This document shows positions 11,361 through 22,313 of a DNA stretch of 64,000 nucleotides, piece by piece. The stretch spans positions 10,478,001-10,542,000 of the forward strand of contig NC_134830.1 of assembly GCF_004210375.1 (NCBI RefSeq), given 5' to 3'. Below the pieces are notes generated by a model. That model was not told the DNA's origin and did no database searches. It saw nothing but the letters and a program-made list of their open reading frames with translations. A program made the translations under genes and the position numbers. The first letter of the stretch is position 1. Each line of letters opens with the position of its first letter. The DNA comes from Tachypleus tridentatus (Eukaryota > Arthropoda > Merostomata > Xiphosura > Limulidae).

Positions 11361-12689
11361 TCTGTTTACATACAGTTTTACTTAATGCACAGAGCAAATA
11401 TTGATGCTGTTTAATTCTGTGTGTCATGATGAATAGATAAAAAATATTGTAATTACAAAATATGAAAAACTATTTATTTACACAAACATTAATTTATATA
11501 TAAAACTTATTATTTACAAACAACTCTGGCAAAACACTGACTTTCTGACACTATAATGATAATAGTTTTATTATGAAATGAACAAGGTTGCATACATTTA
11601 AGTAACTGATTAACTCTGGGGTATCCAAGCAATTACAGGTTATAGCAGAGAATTTAGAAAATACTTCTAACAGCTGTTTCATTTCTTTCCTTTGAAGAAA
11701 AAAAATGGTAAAGTTCTGAAATGGTAAAGTTCTGCCTTAGCAAACTAACTACATTCTATTGATGTCATACTTATTACACTGATCCGTATCTGAAGGATAT
11801 CGCTCGAAAACAGTGATTTAAACAAAGACACTCCTGTATATCCAATGGTTAAACATGTGAATACTAATACTTTAATAACATAAGATCTGCTCTTCAGATA
11901 AAATTCTTCTAGATCTATCATGGCTGTTGTCAAGTCTGTTAATAAGTATTTATATAAAACACAGACTTGTTTTACTTTGTGAACTATTTAACTACTATTA
12001 TACATTCCTATACCTGAGATAGATTCTACACAACATAAAACACTGATAAACTGAAACAGTGAATTCCACATATAAACGCTTGAGATAGTTATTTATTTTC
12101 TCCACTTTCACCCGTAAGATTATGAATAATAAAAATGTTTGCTTTAGGAGGTTGTAAATATTCACAACTATTTCCAGGTACAAATGACTAAATAAAGTTT
12201 GGACTATTTTGCATTAAACTAGTATACGATGGTTGATATTTACCATAAACCCACACTATATTTTCAGACATAGATTTCACAATATAACAATAAATTAATA
12301 ATACAATGCTAACAAATGAATATTTACCTTTTCACGTTGGACCTGACATTAAGCAAATAAAAGAATGTTGTTATCAATAATTCATCTTAAATTATAATGG
12401 AGCTAAGAAACATTTTATGATATCAATTACATGAGACCGACTCCTCACGATGGAAAATAAAAGAAATATAAATAAATATAGATAAGTAAATTACTTAATA
12501 ACTATATGGAAGGGTATCAAAATTAGATAAAATGAATCTTTTCATATATAGTGTATGATAAATTTTAGTTTCGAATTTGTCAAACATTGCGTTTTCAAAT
12601 CCTGACAAATTTTCCTATCGCGAGATATTGTGATAGTTTGCTGAAAAGGATTAAAAATGTGAAATAAAGCTTTTTATTGTAGAAAAGTT
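11361..12689. other. Interior of the Polinton-like block with no recognised gene
   Basis: AT-rich, with two short - strand ORFs (11745-11933 and 11998-12183) lacking recognisable motifs. Decayed genes of the element could be hidden here. I could not support any call. Confidence 0.35.
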
Positions 12690-12940
12690 TACTTTAAGAT
12701 AAAATTTAGAGTAAGCTCCCTAATGTTGCAACAGGACTTTCCATTATTTTATAAGTATCCACAATTCTTAGGAACTTACAGACTCAGGATATGATGCAAT
12801 GTTCAGTTTGTAGGTAAATTCTCCGAGATAATCACCTGGAGAAAGATCATTAGTTTTATGTGAAATGTACACAGTACCATGTCATATGACAAAACAGACA
12901 AATCCAACGTCTCTATTGTACGCTACAATCTAAGATGATT

Positions 12941-13069
12941 GTTTTTGTTTGTTTGAAGTTAAGCACAAAGCTAAACAATAAGCTATCTGTACTCTGATCA
13001 CCATGGATATCGAAATCCAGATTTTAGCGTTGTAAGTCCGCAGACATACCGTTGTGAATACCAGCAGAG
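12941..13069 (-). repeat. SINE-C copy inside the DNA polymerase pseudogene
   Basis: This reverse copy of the third tRNA-derived SINE shows AAGCACAAAGCTAAACAATA, AGCTATCTGT, GATATCGAAATCC, GCGTTGTAAGTCCGCAGAC and CATACCG. It interrupts the polymerase between motif B and the GDYLGEF block. Confidence 0.78.
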
Positions 13070-13483
13070 AAATGACTGATACTCGTGCTTGTGTCTCCAG
13101 TAAAAATAACTTTATCATTAACTTATGCAACATTTGTTACAATACTGATGTTGTACTTCATTAAAAGACCAATACCCTTCAACAGATACCACAATGTTAA
13201 ATTGTGGTCTATCCTCGAATGTACCTCAACGGCCCCAGAAAGAGTTAAGATAAAGCTATGTGACAGACCTTTTACCTGGATTAAAATCTATGCTTTCAGA
13301 GATCAGTCTCGTTACTTTCTTTTCAGCGTAATGTACAATAAATTCCTGTTTCGTTTCTGACGTAACACAGAGAGAGGACCATTCTGAACATTTCTGTTTT
13401 TAAAAGTGTGCCTATGCAGTGTTTAGAAAGTTGGATCTTTCTGGGAAATGGTAAACCTCATATTTTTAAAACATGGTCGCGAC

Positions 13484-13571
13484 GATAAACTGTTTTGGGC
13501 ACCTCTTAAGAAAGCTCTCTCATTATTGATAAACTGTTTTGGGCACCTCTTAAGAAAGCTCTCTCATTATT
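13484..13571. repeat. 44-bp tandem duplication within the polymerase relic
   Basis: The segment starting GATAAACTGTTTTGGGCACC occurs twice head to tail (13484-13527 and 13528-13571) with no differences. On the - strand it duplicates the NNERAFLRGAQNS peptide, with a frame shift because 44 is not a multiple of 3. Confidence 0.93.
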
Positions 13572-14015
13572 GAAATGATGATGTGGAGGTGGTAATCATG
13601 AATCAACACATTTGTTACAGAGAAGGAAAGTTCATCTACTGTTACTCTTTTTACAATGGATCTAGGATTTTTCACTTAATGGAACTGAAATACTTATGTA
13701 GATCTGACACATTTGTTATTATGATTATTAAACGACCAATTAGATGTTACGTTTTGTCAGTGGATGTAGAAATTCAAGGTCAAGATACTTGATCTTTTAA
13801 TCCGTCTTCACATCACATTGAAGTACTGACTCTTCCGCTGTGTAAACTGTATATCTATGTGAGGAACTAATGTATGGGCCTTAATAAATCTAATTAAATT
13901 TGTATTGGTGGAATTCATGCACTTAAAACTCGTCTTTCCCAAAATGAAATTATTCTATTTGCTAAAACTTCTAGTTTATGTTACCTGTATAATGTATAAT
14001 TTCTAATAAATCACA

Positions 14016-14900
14016 GGGGTAGACTTAGAACAATGTCCTTTGTGTCAGGGTCAAGCCCGCAGAGGAGATTTCTCAACTGGAGGATCAGTACCCTGACCCG
14101 TCCGAAATATTTATTACGAATCAAAAAACGTAAACATAAAATTTCAGTACCCTGATTCTTCCGAAAAAATAACAACATATATTTACTGTCAAGAAGTAAA
14201 AACCGTAAACATAAATTTTTCGTTGCAGCTAGCGTTTTTACTTTCACACATATAACATAAAATCAAATAAAATTCAAATAAACAATAAGTTTTCACGATT
14301 CTTCTGATGAGCAAAAGCGTTGATCATCTCTTACATTTTATTTTCCATCATAAAATGTGTTATTTCCATTTCAATATTCAAAATGGCAACGTGAGACAGT
14401 CTTTCTTGTTCAATAGTACAACGTAAGTAAGTTTTGATTCTACTTGAAGCAGAGAATGATCTTTCAACAGAACAGGATGTGACTGGAACAGTGCTAAATA
14501 TTTGCACCAACTGAGGCTAAGTTGGAAGGAGTTGAGAGATGCCATTATCATAAATCCATTTTGAAAAATTATATCTAGAAGATAAATGTGGATTTTGTTT
14601 TTCTTGATCGAGAAGACCAACCATAATCTTTCTTTCTGAAAATAACTGATTCTAATTCAGTCCATAAAGGTTACAAAGTAATGAAACATCATCTGTAACA
14701 TCTTCTTCTTCTGGTTGCATTATGACAGATGAGAGACCGAAAAGAATATTTTGATCATTTTCATCGAAACGAGACTGAATTTGCTCTTTAAAAGTTTGAA
14801 CAGTGAGAAAGAAGATGGCGTATCTTGTACAACAGGTTGGGCTTTCAAAATCTGCAGTAACAGATGCAAATCCAGCTTCTAAGGCACGTTCTGTGAGTAT
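14016..14900 (-). pseudogene. hAT transposase C-terminal relic
   Basis: On the - strand the C-terminal dimerisation domain of a hAT transposase is readable at about 14350-14510: VPVTSCSVERSFSASSRIK, then TYLRCTIEQERLSHVAILNI. The preceding 14520-14890 carries acidic linker sequence (FDENDQNILFGLSS, MQPEEEDVTDDVSLLCNLYG). At least one frame change separates the blocks. At 14016 the + strand reads CAGGGGTAGAC, compatible with the outer end of a hAT element, so the element probably runs rightwards from there. Its other end was not found and may be lost at the SINE-A/Tc1 junction near 15070. Two diverged copies of a roughly 60-bp sequence with GTACCCTGA lie at about 14087-14213. Confidence 0.72.
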
Positions 14901-15070
14901 TCAGCCGCGAAGAATGATTAATTTTTAATCTGATATCTTTTTTTTCCATAATTATTTCTTTTATGTCTTTCGTCAAATTTATGGCTTGTCAAACTGATTT
15001 ATTGAGAGTTTGAATCAGTCTCCACTTCTACTTTCATTAGTTTTGATTTCCGTCAATAATGATGTGGATA

Positions 15071-15126
15071 GTTTTTGTTTGTTTTGAACTTCGCGCAAAA
15101 TTACACGAGGGCTATCTGCGCTAGCT
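15071..15126 (-). repeat. SINE-A tail fragment at the edge of the Tc1-like element
   Basis: Only the 3'-tail portion remains (+ strand GAACTTCGCGCAAAATTACA through GGGCTATCTGCGCTAGC). The SINE stops exactly where the Tc1-like element starts. No convincing remainder of the core is seen after that element's right end. Confidence 0.75.
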
Positions 15127-16509
15127 AGTCAAAAGATTAAGACCATACTGAAACGAAGCGTTAATCGGAAAACACGTAACGAAATTTACTCATTTGTGTT
15201 CAAGCATTAGCGTTGTCAACATCTCCTGTGTTACATTGGGTAAAAACATGGCAAAGGCTAAAATGTTGACAGAGTTTGAACGTCAGAGAATTGTCGAGCT
15301 GCAAAAGCTAGGTCTCTCTCAAAGTGCCATCTCTGGTGAGATTGGACGTAGTAAAACTGCTGTTGCAAATTTCTTATATGACCCTGAGGGATACGAAACA
15401 GAATTTCAAGTGGCCCGCCCAAGAAAATTTCGCCGGCGTTGAGCAGGAGGATTCGACATGTTGTCCAGCAAGGCACCAGTCGATTGTCGAACCAGATTAA
15501 GGCCCTTACGGACACAGAATGCAGCTCAAGAACAATAAGACAGCATTTACGAGAGAAAGGCTTTAAAAACCGTAAACGTCTTCAAAGGCCACGCCTCCTT
15601 CCACATCACGAAACACCTCGTTTAAACTTTGTTGAGAAGCACCAAACATGGGACGTAGAAAAGTGGACGAAGGTTTTGTTCTCTGATGAGAAAAAACATT
15701 AGCCTGGATGGTCCAAATGGCTTCCAACGTTACTGGCACGATAAGGATGTCCCACTGGAGACATTTTCTACACAACACAGTGGAGGAGATTCTATCATGA
15801 TCTGGGTGCTTTCTCCTTCCATAGAACAATGGAGCTTCAGGTTATACAGGGGCGTCAAACAGCGGCTAGCTACATTGGCATGCTGGAGAGAGCATCTTTA
15901 TCGACTAAAGGCCCTCGCTTGTAATGGAAATGACTGGATCTTTCAGCAGGACAACGCTACAATCCACAATGCCCGCAGGACAAAGGACTTTTTCATGGCG
16001 AATAACGTGATTCTTTTGGACCATCCAGTGTGTTCGCCCGAACTGAACCCCATTGAAAATGTTTGGGGATTGGTGGCAAGGAAAGTCTATAGAAATGGAC
16101 GTCAATTCCAAACAGTGCATGATCTTCGTGAAGCCATCTTCACCACTTGGAATAACATTCCAGCCAGCCTTCTGCAAACGCTTATATCGACCATGCCAAA
16201 GCGAATGTTTGAAGTTATTCTCAATGACGGCTGTGCAACTCACTACTGAGACATCTTGTTGGGCATTTCCTACCCTGTTTAGGACTTTTTTTGGTATGGT
16301 CTTAAACGTTTGACCAGCTCGTATTAAGGCGAATTTTATAGTGTTTACATTTACCCTATTAAATGCTAAACAAGTTTTTTAATTTTATTTTCTCTTTTCC
16401 TATTTTCATCTTTCGAAGTTCCACTCAAATAAGTGGTTGAGTCTGACAACGCAAAATGCATATTTTTTCTTTATGTTCATTGGCCTTAAGATTTTGATCA
16501 GCAGTGTAT
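15125..16509 (+). mobile_element. Tc1-like DNA transposon, degraded
   Basis: Element of about 1.38 kb. The right end, read inward on the - strand, begins TACACTGCTGATCAAAATCT. The left end has the related but diverged GTCAAAAGATTAAGACC at 15128-15144. These are Tc1-type terminal inverted repeats; a TA target is expected. Between them lies a DD34E transposase gene with two frameshifts. The right end is better preserved than the left, so the element is unlikely to be mobile. Confidence 0.85.
15249..16248 (+). pseudogene. Tc1/Tc3-type DD34E transposase with two frameshifts
   Basis: It starts at the ATG at 15249 (MAKAKMLTEFERQ). An N-terminal helix-turn-helix follows (residues about 8-45, RIVELQKLGLSQSAISGEIG), then a second HTH-like region to about residue 110. 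A frame change near 15436 moves the reading to 15439-15702, and another near 15693 moves it back. The first catalytic Asp lies in VLFSDEKK (about 15674-15697). The second is in FQQDNA (codon 15950-15952) and the Glu is in LNPIEN (codon 16055-16057), exactly 34 residues apart. The stop is at 16246-16248. Length and motifs fit Tc1-family transposases that cut and paste DNA at TA sites. The frameshifts make it inactive. Confidence 0.9.
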
Positions 16510-16570
16510 TTTATTTAGACTACCAGCATCACTCTGAAATGGATGATATATAACAAGCTCTTAATAGTAG

Positions 16571-16688
16571 GCCCTCCGCTAGTACAGCTGTAAGTCTACG
16601 GATTTACAACGCTAAAATCAGGGATTCGATTCCCATTCGGTGGGCTTAGCAGGTAGCCCGATGTGGCTTTACTATGAGAAACACACAT
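16571..16688 (+). repeat. SINE-B copy, full length
   Basis: Head CCGCTAGTACAGCTGTAAGT, B-box GGATTCGATTCCC, GGTGGGC acceptor-like end, and the tail CAGGTAGCCCGATGTGGCTT ending ACACACA. Confidence 0.9.
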
Positions 16689-17322
16689 TTAATAGTGGTG
16701 AAATTACATTACTATAGTGTTATCAGCTTCTGTAAGGAGCATGGCACTAGATATTAATTTATGGTTGTTTGTATCGTGGATATAATATATACTATAATCC
16801 TCACCATGCTCGCAGGGCATGGGAGATCCGGGGAAGGGTCATTGACCCTCCGCTTCGAAGATAACCATACGCTCTCGGAGGAAGACTGAATAAAAAATAA
16901 ATCAGAATCACAAAAGAAGATATCAAATTTTTTTGTACTGCTTTATCTAAAAGAAAAAAGGAAAGAAAATATGGAAGGAACAGGGAAGATAGGATACAGA
17001 GATATCACCGTAAGAATACCAAGATTACAGTTTGACTTTTGTTTTTTCTTCAATTAATTTCTTACCGTCGGAGCGCGAGCGCATGCATGTCAGTAAACAA
17101 TTGTACACTGGATCAAGTGAGATGAGGCAATTTTGTATCAGTTTTTTTTTCGTTTTACTTTTCGGTGTGGTTGAATAATGAATATATAGAATCAATATTT
17201 GTTATGTTTTTTAATTAATATTTATATCGTGATAGTTTTTTTGGAAGAAAAATAATTCTTTTTTTAGATTTGAGTATTTTAATTGTGTTATTAAATGTTT
17301 ATTTTGACCTAATATACATATA
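16689..17322. other. Intergenic, contains one copy of a duplicated ~50-bp segment
   Basis: 16903-16953 (from CAGAATCACAAAAGAAGATA) is repeated with few changes at 17999-18049. There is also a local GC-rich patch at about 16803-16880. No gene was recognised. Confidence 0.5.
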
Positions 17323-17600
17323 GGTCCGGCATGGCCAAGCGTGTTAAGGTGTGCTACTCGTAATCTGAGGGTCGCGGGTTCGCATCCCCGTCGCGCCAAA
17401 CATGCTCGCCCTTTCAGCCGTGGGGTTATAATGTGACGGTCAATCCCACTATTCGTTGGTAAAAGAGTAGCCCAAGAGTTGGTGGTGGGTGGTGATGACT
17501 AGCTGCCTTCCCTCTAGTCTTACACTTAAAAATTAATTTTAGCTAGCACAGATAGCCCTCGAGTAGCTTTGTGTGAAATTTAGAAAACAAACAAACAAAA
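17323..17600 (+). repeat. SINE-A copy, full length
   Basis: Head GTCCGGCATGGCCAAGCGTG, CTCGTAATC, B-box GGGTTCGCATCCCC, core, tail and (AAAC)n. The GCTAAATTAGGGACGG part of the tail is replaced by AAAAATTAATTTT. Confidence 0.93.
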
Positions 17601-17845
17601 AGACCTAATTTATATTTTGTGAATACTTTTACAAAATTTAAAACATTAATTTTTAGCCATTGTTTTTCTGTATTTTAGCCTGACCAGGGTATATGGGTCC
17701 AGGGAGGTCATTTGAATAATGGATATATAGATTTTTTTTTAAGATTACACTTGTCATTTTTCATTTCATTTATTTTTTCTCCATTTTTGGACTAATCAGT
17801 TTTCACCTTTTTCTATTCTAGGCCTTTTTTGTAAGAAGTACAAAG

Positions 17846-18112
17846 ATGTTGAGAAAAAGACATGCAAGTGATCGTCACAAAATCAAATCCTTGGAATGTG
17901 AAAGAGTCATGGACAATGACTATAGAAACAGACATATTCAAAGCTGCCACAGTGATATGTTGAAGACTGGTAGAAATTCAAAGTTCTCTGAAATCGTATC
18001 AGAATCGCAAAAGAAGATATCAAAGTTCTTTTGTACTGCTTTATCTACATCAGGGCCCGGCATGGCCAGGAGGTTAAGGCACTCGACTCCTATTCTAAGG
18101 ATCACGAGTTAG
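17846..18112 (+). CDS. Unrecognised basic ORF, 3' end in a SINE
   Basis: The first about 65 codons are rich in K/R/H/S (start MLRKRHASDRHKIKSLE, then RHIQSCHSDMLKTGRNSKF and SESQKKISKFF) and look like real coding sequence of low divergence. After codon 69 the frame runs into a SINE-A head and ends there. The ATG follows a CTATTCTAG-GCC stretch that resembles a splice acceptor. The SESQKKISKFF part is duplicated, broken, at 16903-16953, which points to a repeat-borne gene. It may be an N-terminal segment of a transposase. I cannot name it. Confidence 0.35.
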   Translation: MLRKRHASDRHKIKSLECERVMDNDYRNRHIQSCHSDMLKTGRNSKFSEIVSESQKKISKFFCTALSTSGPGMARRLRHSTPILRITS

Positions 18113-18150
18113 AATCCCCTTCACACCAAACATGCTCACCCTTTCAGTCG
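18053..18150 (+). repeat. SINE-A tRNA-like head, truncated
   Basis: GCCCGGCATGGCCAGGAGGT, ACTCCTATT in place of the usual anticodon-loop equivalent, then ACCAAACATGCTCACCC and part of the core. It is cut off before the core and followed by an inverted head at 18157-18220. Confidence 0.85.
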
Positions 18151-18156
18151 TGTGGA

Positions 18157-18220
18157 GGTTCGAACTCGCAACCCTCCGATTACGAATCGAACACCTTTAC
18201 CCATCTGGTCATACCGGGCC
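18157..18220 (-). repeat. SINE-A tRNA-like head, inverted partner
   Basis: On the - strand this is GGCCCGGTATGACCAGATGG to the B-box. Together with the + strand head just before it, it forms a foldback. Confidence 0.85.
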
Positions 18221-19540
18221 AAGAGCAATAGAAATACAAAGTATTACTGTCAACAAATGAATTAGAATAATAAACAGTCAGGAAATATTTTACAGTTTTC
18301 CTGATCAAACATAAGATTTCTGTATTTTTCTCTTTGATCTCATGGATAAATAATAAATTTATGTTGATTTGGTTCCATTTTTATATTAAGCTGGTGATTT
18401 GTGACTCGGTCAGAAATAAGTATAGATATAACAATTCTTGGAAAATTTAAATGCGCATGTGCTTTTTCGAAAATTGTGCAATATGTACATACAGTGTATA
18501 TACATGTACATATACATTAAAATCTTTAATATTTTAGAATAATTTATAGTATTATAGTGTTTTATAGTTGTTTACATAAACCATAAATGAACAAGGTTTA
18601 CGAATTTGCTTTCTTTTAAATTGGAAGCACATTTAAGTAAAGTTATTTTGTTGATGAAATCCAAGTGAGAACTGGGATTTCACAGTTCTGATATATTTAC
18701 ATAGATCATATTAATTTAATTTGGGTTATTTCATTTTGCTCAGTTTAACATACAAGAGTGAGTTCAAGGATCTAACAGCAGTGTTTTTCTGTTAAATGTT
18801 TCATTAACTCTTGCTGGTTCTAAAATTTCCATTCAAAGATTTAAAGTGTACAGGATCGCTTTCCCATTGTACTCTACTGTTGTACATTGTGTTACTAAAA
18901 CGCTGTTAAATGCAAGTCATTATACATTAGTTTTGTATAGATTTGTAGTTTGTCTCCATTCTTGTGATCCAACTGTTGCAACTCACTGTGAAATATACAC
19001 CAAAGCCCACGATACGAGAATCTCAAATGGGCCAGATGATCTCATGGTTGTAGGTGTAAAGTACAGAAAGGAAAAGTGAAAAAAAAAAAAACACACCATT
19101 TGGCACATACAGAATACCATCAATACTCATTGTTTTGGGTGCATTTACTGTTGGAATATAAGCCAGGAAATGAGGGAAAGTAGTTAGTTTTTAAGAGATG
19201 CATTTTCTTGTATTTGATATTTTCACTGTTGCTGCAAAATATCCTACAGATATCTCTATAACATCGCTTCATGATACTGAGAAACAAGAATCATCTGGGA
19301 AACCACCAAACCTTACAAAGTTCTCCTTCTGTGAATAAATCTCAGCAGTGAATGAAGCCTGTGTGACAGAGGTCACATATCAGAGTCTCTCTATCACAAG
19401 CTGTTTTGCCATCATGCAAGATGACAAGAATTTATTGTTGCTGAGAATGGTGCCTGTTGAGCTAGAGATCCACTCCAAGAATAGAAGAACTCAGCTGTCC
19501 CATCAGTGAGAACCTGGAGTATATACAGTTCCACCTCTGG
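18221..19540. other. Intergenic AT-rich DNA
   Basis: A 77-codon open stretch at 18846-19079 has no motif and no splice context. Nothing else was recognised. Confidence 0.4.
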
Positions 19541-19647
19541 CCCCCTGATAGTACAGCTTACAATGCTAAAATCAGGGGTTCGATTCCCCTCAATGAGCTC
19601 AGCAGATAGCCTGATGTGGCTTTGCTATAAGAAAACACGCACACACA
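19541..19647 (+). repeat. SINE-B copy with internal deletion
   Basis: CCCCCTGATAGTACAGC, then a gap of about 18 bp where the anticodon-arm equivalent should be, then AATGCTAAAATCAGGGGTTC, B-box, CAGCAGATAGCCTGATGTGG and the ACGCACACAC end. Confidence 0.88.
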
Positions 19648-22313
19648 TTCCACCTCAGTAATATGTATTACTATTAGACAACACAGAATATGCCCCTCTT
19701 CCCTGTGAAGTGTTATATAAGAGACAAATGGTTGATAGGAGCCCCTTTACCTTCTGGTAAAACAAAAACTTTCATTTGAAGCACAAGCTGTTCCAAGATA
19801 AGAGATGAGTTGCTTCTAAAACTCCAAGTTTTATAGAGCTTAAAATCTCAAAATGTTTCCCATTAAGTCAGACTGTCCAGGCTCAGGTGGACCTCGAATT
19901 CACTGAAGGAATTAATGGAACTTGTGAGTCTATGGTGGAGGCAAAGCTAATCTTTCTCCTAGTGGTTGAGAGAAAACCTTTTGGTTGCTAGGTTGCACTC
20001 TATAAGTATCCAGCTAGGTCATGGTTTAGAATGAGCAGATCTTCTAATTGGTTGCAGAAACTGGGTGTGTAGAGCTATTTACTTATTTTGACCAAGTGGT
20101 TGATGGAACAGATTTTTGGCTGATGTGATTGGTTCTGATTAGTAGGATGAAGTAACAAACCAGCCTTTATGGTCATTGGGTAAAAACAAAACAAAAAACA
20201 ATTGATAGGGTGTCATGAGCCCTTGATTTCCAAATGCCTTGCAATTTTCTGTGTATATATTACAACCCTTGTCAGAGTACCAACAGTTGATCAGAACAAA
20301 TATTATGGTTCTCTAGAGAGAAGTCTGTACTGTTGGTGTAATGCTTTCATCTTAAGGCACAGCTTGTGTTTCCGTCGAATGTGTTGATATGCAAGATAAG
20401 GCAGTATGAATACATTTAGTATTGGCTCTCAAATGGTAGCACAGATAAACTCTGCCAGAAAGTGTTTCTACAAGCCAGAAAATTCTGTTGGTCTCATTAC
20501 TCACAGATGGCAGCACATTACCAGACTATAACTGACATAATAAAACTTAAGAAAATAGCCCAAATTATTGTTGTGGTAATATTGTACATGCCTGAAGTGA
20601 TCTGTCAGAAGCTACTGAACTACACGGTTATGTGTTTTAGTAAAATTCTTGCATGTATGAAAAGATGCATTTACAATTACGTACATTTGAAATATGGTAC
20701 ACATGCATCATTTATAACTGATGTCCAACAGAAAACTAATGATAGAGGTCAATCTATGCTGTATAATATGAGAGTTTGATCGAAAATGATGTATGAAGTT
20801 AATTGTGAATACTGATCTAATATGCATTAATCAAAGAAGCAGGGAGACAGTTAGTTTTGTTAGTGTAAGGAAGAAATAGTTGAGCTGTGACACTGAAATA
20901 CCCTGAAGGTGTTGAATTATGCTGAAAGGGATGAAACTGATATACTTACCTGATACACGTATACGTAACCATATTCTGAGCCGTATTTCGCAATTCTTGG
21001 TGGGTTGTATTTTTAGTTTTAAGGTCTAAACATGAATTGTAAAATGAAATTTTCTGTGAAGAATAAAACTTTAAGAGTGTGTGTCTTGGTATGATGAATT
21101 TAAACTTAGAGAAATCCAATGTTTTATTCGTTATGTGAAAACATTTTCATCAGCAGATATTTGTTACAGTTTATACATGTATCCTTAGTGCAATTATTTT
21201 TTTAAAGTTGTCATGAACTGGTGCCCACTGAGAATGAAGACCTTTCTGAGAAAGATTATTATAAATTCATAAATCCATAACCACTGTGAGAGCAGGTGGT
21301 TTACAGTCAATGAATGTTTCCTGGTCTGATCGACCCAAATACAAATTACTTGTTCGTTGTTCTTTTTCTAGTAAGCCGGGTTTCAATTTGAAATTGACTT
21401 GTAGCTACAGTTGTTTTGTTTAAAATATTACTGCATTTTCATCATGTCTCAAGTTTTTCAGGTTTAAAGGGTTCAGTTTCTTGCCGTTGAGTTGTAGTTC
21501 TTTTTTTAAGGGTTGCGTCGTCCATGTTATATGTAATTATTCTTAGGAACATATCACAATTTAACCTTACAACACAGGTGTAAAACTTAATGCAATATAA
21601 TCTCGTGCACAGTGATACTATCTGCTAGAAAGAATAAAAATATCAAGGTATATAAAATGAAACAGCTTTGGTTCTAGGCCAAGTGTTTATGCCACATTTC
21701 ATAGAAACAAATCAAATAATTTTTTTTTATATTAATAAAGGTGGTGAAAAAAAAGGCATGGCAGGCTTATATGTCATACTTTTTACCTCATCTCTCATTC
21801 AGGCTTGACGTCAAACCACCAATTGAAAATAAACTTCAAACCACTATTCTTTTAGAAATGACGTTAGAAACGTAATGACAAATCCTTTAGTAATAAAGTG
21901 AAATATTATCAATTTTAAGCTCATGATATACAAGCAACAATATCCATTCACAACGACAGGAAAAGTTAAAGTTAGTTTATCAATTTATATTATTTCATGG
22001 ACTTTAAAAAGGTTAATTGTGTTGCTCCCTTGGTTTCTCTCAGAACGGAAGCTTTGAGCTACTTAAGCCACCTACTGCAAAAAGTAATTGTTGAGCATTT
22101 CAGTCATGCTAAGAACCATTCAACAATAACATAAGCTAATTTCATGTGTTTTTTTCTTGAAGTTACGTCACATTTTGCCACGTGAAGGATAGTGTGATTA
22201 ATTCATAAAAATTTTAGTGTACAATATTCTACTTACAAAATACAATTAGATATCACCATTATTCCTTGTTGTTCTCCTGTCATTTCAAAAATGAATGTTG
22301 AGGTTTGCTTGCA
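19648..22313. other. Long intergenic stretch without a supported gene
   Basis: A 105-codon + strand ORF at 20462-20779 has no recognisable domain, ordinary composition, and no flanking exons I can support. Part of 19200-20200 is less AT-rich and could be old repeat DNA. No repeat family was identified. Confidence 0.4.

Larger units (their letters stand above)
12690..13845 (-). pseudogene. Protein-primed family B DNA polymerase (Polinton/Maverick type), decayed
   Basis: On the - strand a collinear series of polymerase motifs is readable across several frames. In order: a YLDLEFLHP block near 13755-13790 at the place of motif A (normally D-x2-SLYP, here degraded); FLLCNKCVDS and NNERAFLRGA near 13540-13640; KYEVYHFPE near 13440-13468; LNSFWGR near 13228-13250 (motif B); a degraded motif C region near 12870; GDYLGEFT near 12817-12840; and PKNCGY, then NNGKSCC, near 12730-12774. 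These are hallmarks of pPolB of Polintons, adenovirus-like elements and linear plasmids. There are many stops and frame changes, a SINE-C insertion at 12941-13069 and a 44-bp tandem duplication at 13484-13571. The N-terminal exonuclease region was not found; a hAT element lies upstream. It is clearly non-functional. Confidence 0.8.

Noticed and set aside
13085..13360. 91-codon + strand ORF
   Set aside because: It is opposite the DNA polymerase relic, whose - strand motifs (LNSFWGR and neighbours) explain the coding-like composition.
13583..13792. 69-codon + strand ORF
   Set aside because: It is antisense to polymerase blocks (FLLCNKCVDS, NNERAFLRGA) readable on the - strand.
14378..14620. 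80-codon - strand ORF as a gene in its own right
   Set aside because: It mixes two frames of the hAT dimerisation domain. The informative frame is the neighbouring one (SVERSFSASSRIK).
20462..20779. 105-codon + strand ORF as a host gene
   Set aside because: No domain, no splice partners and no similarity I recognise. Length alone is not enough in 64 kb of six frames.
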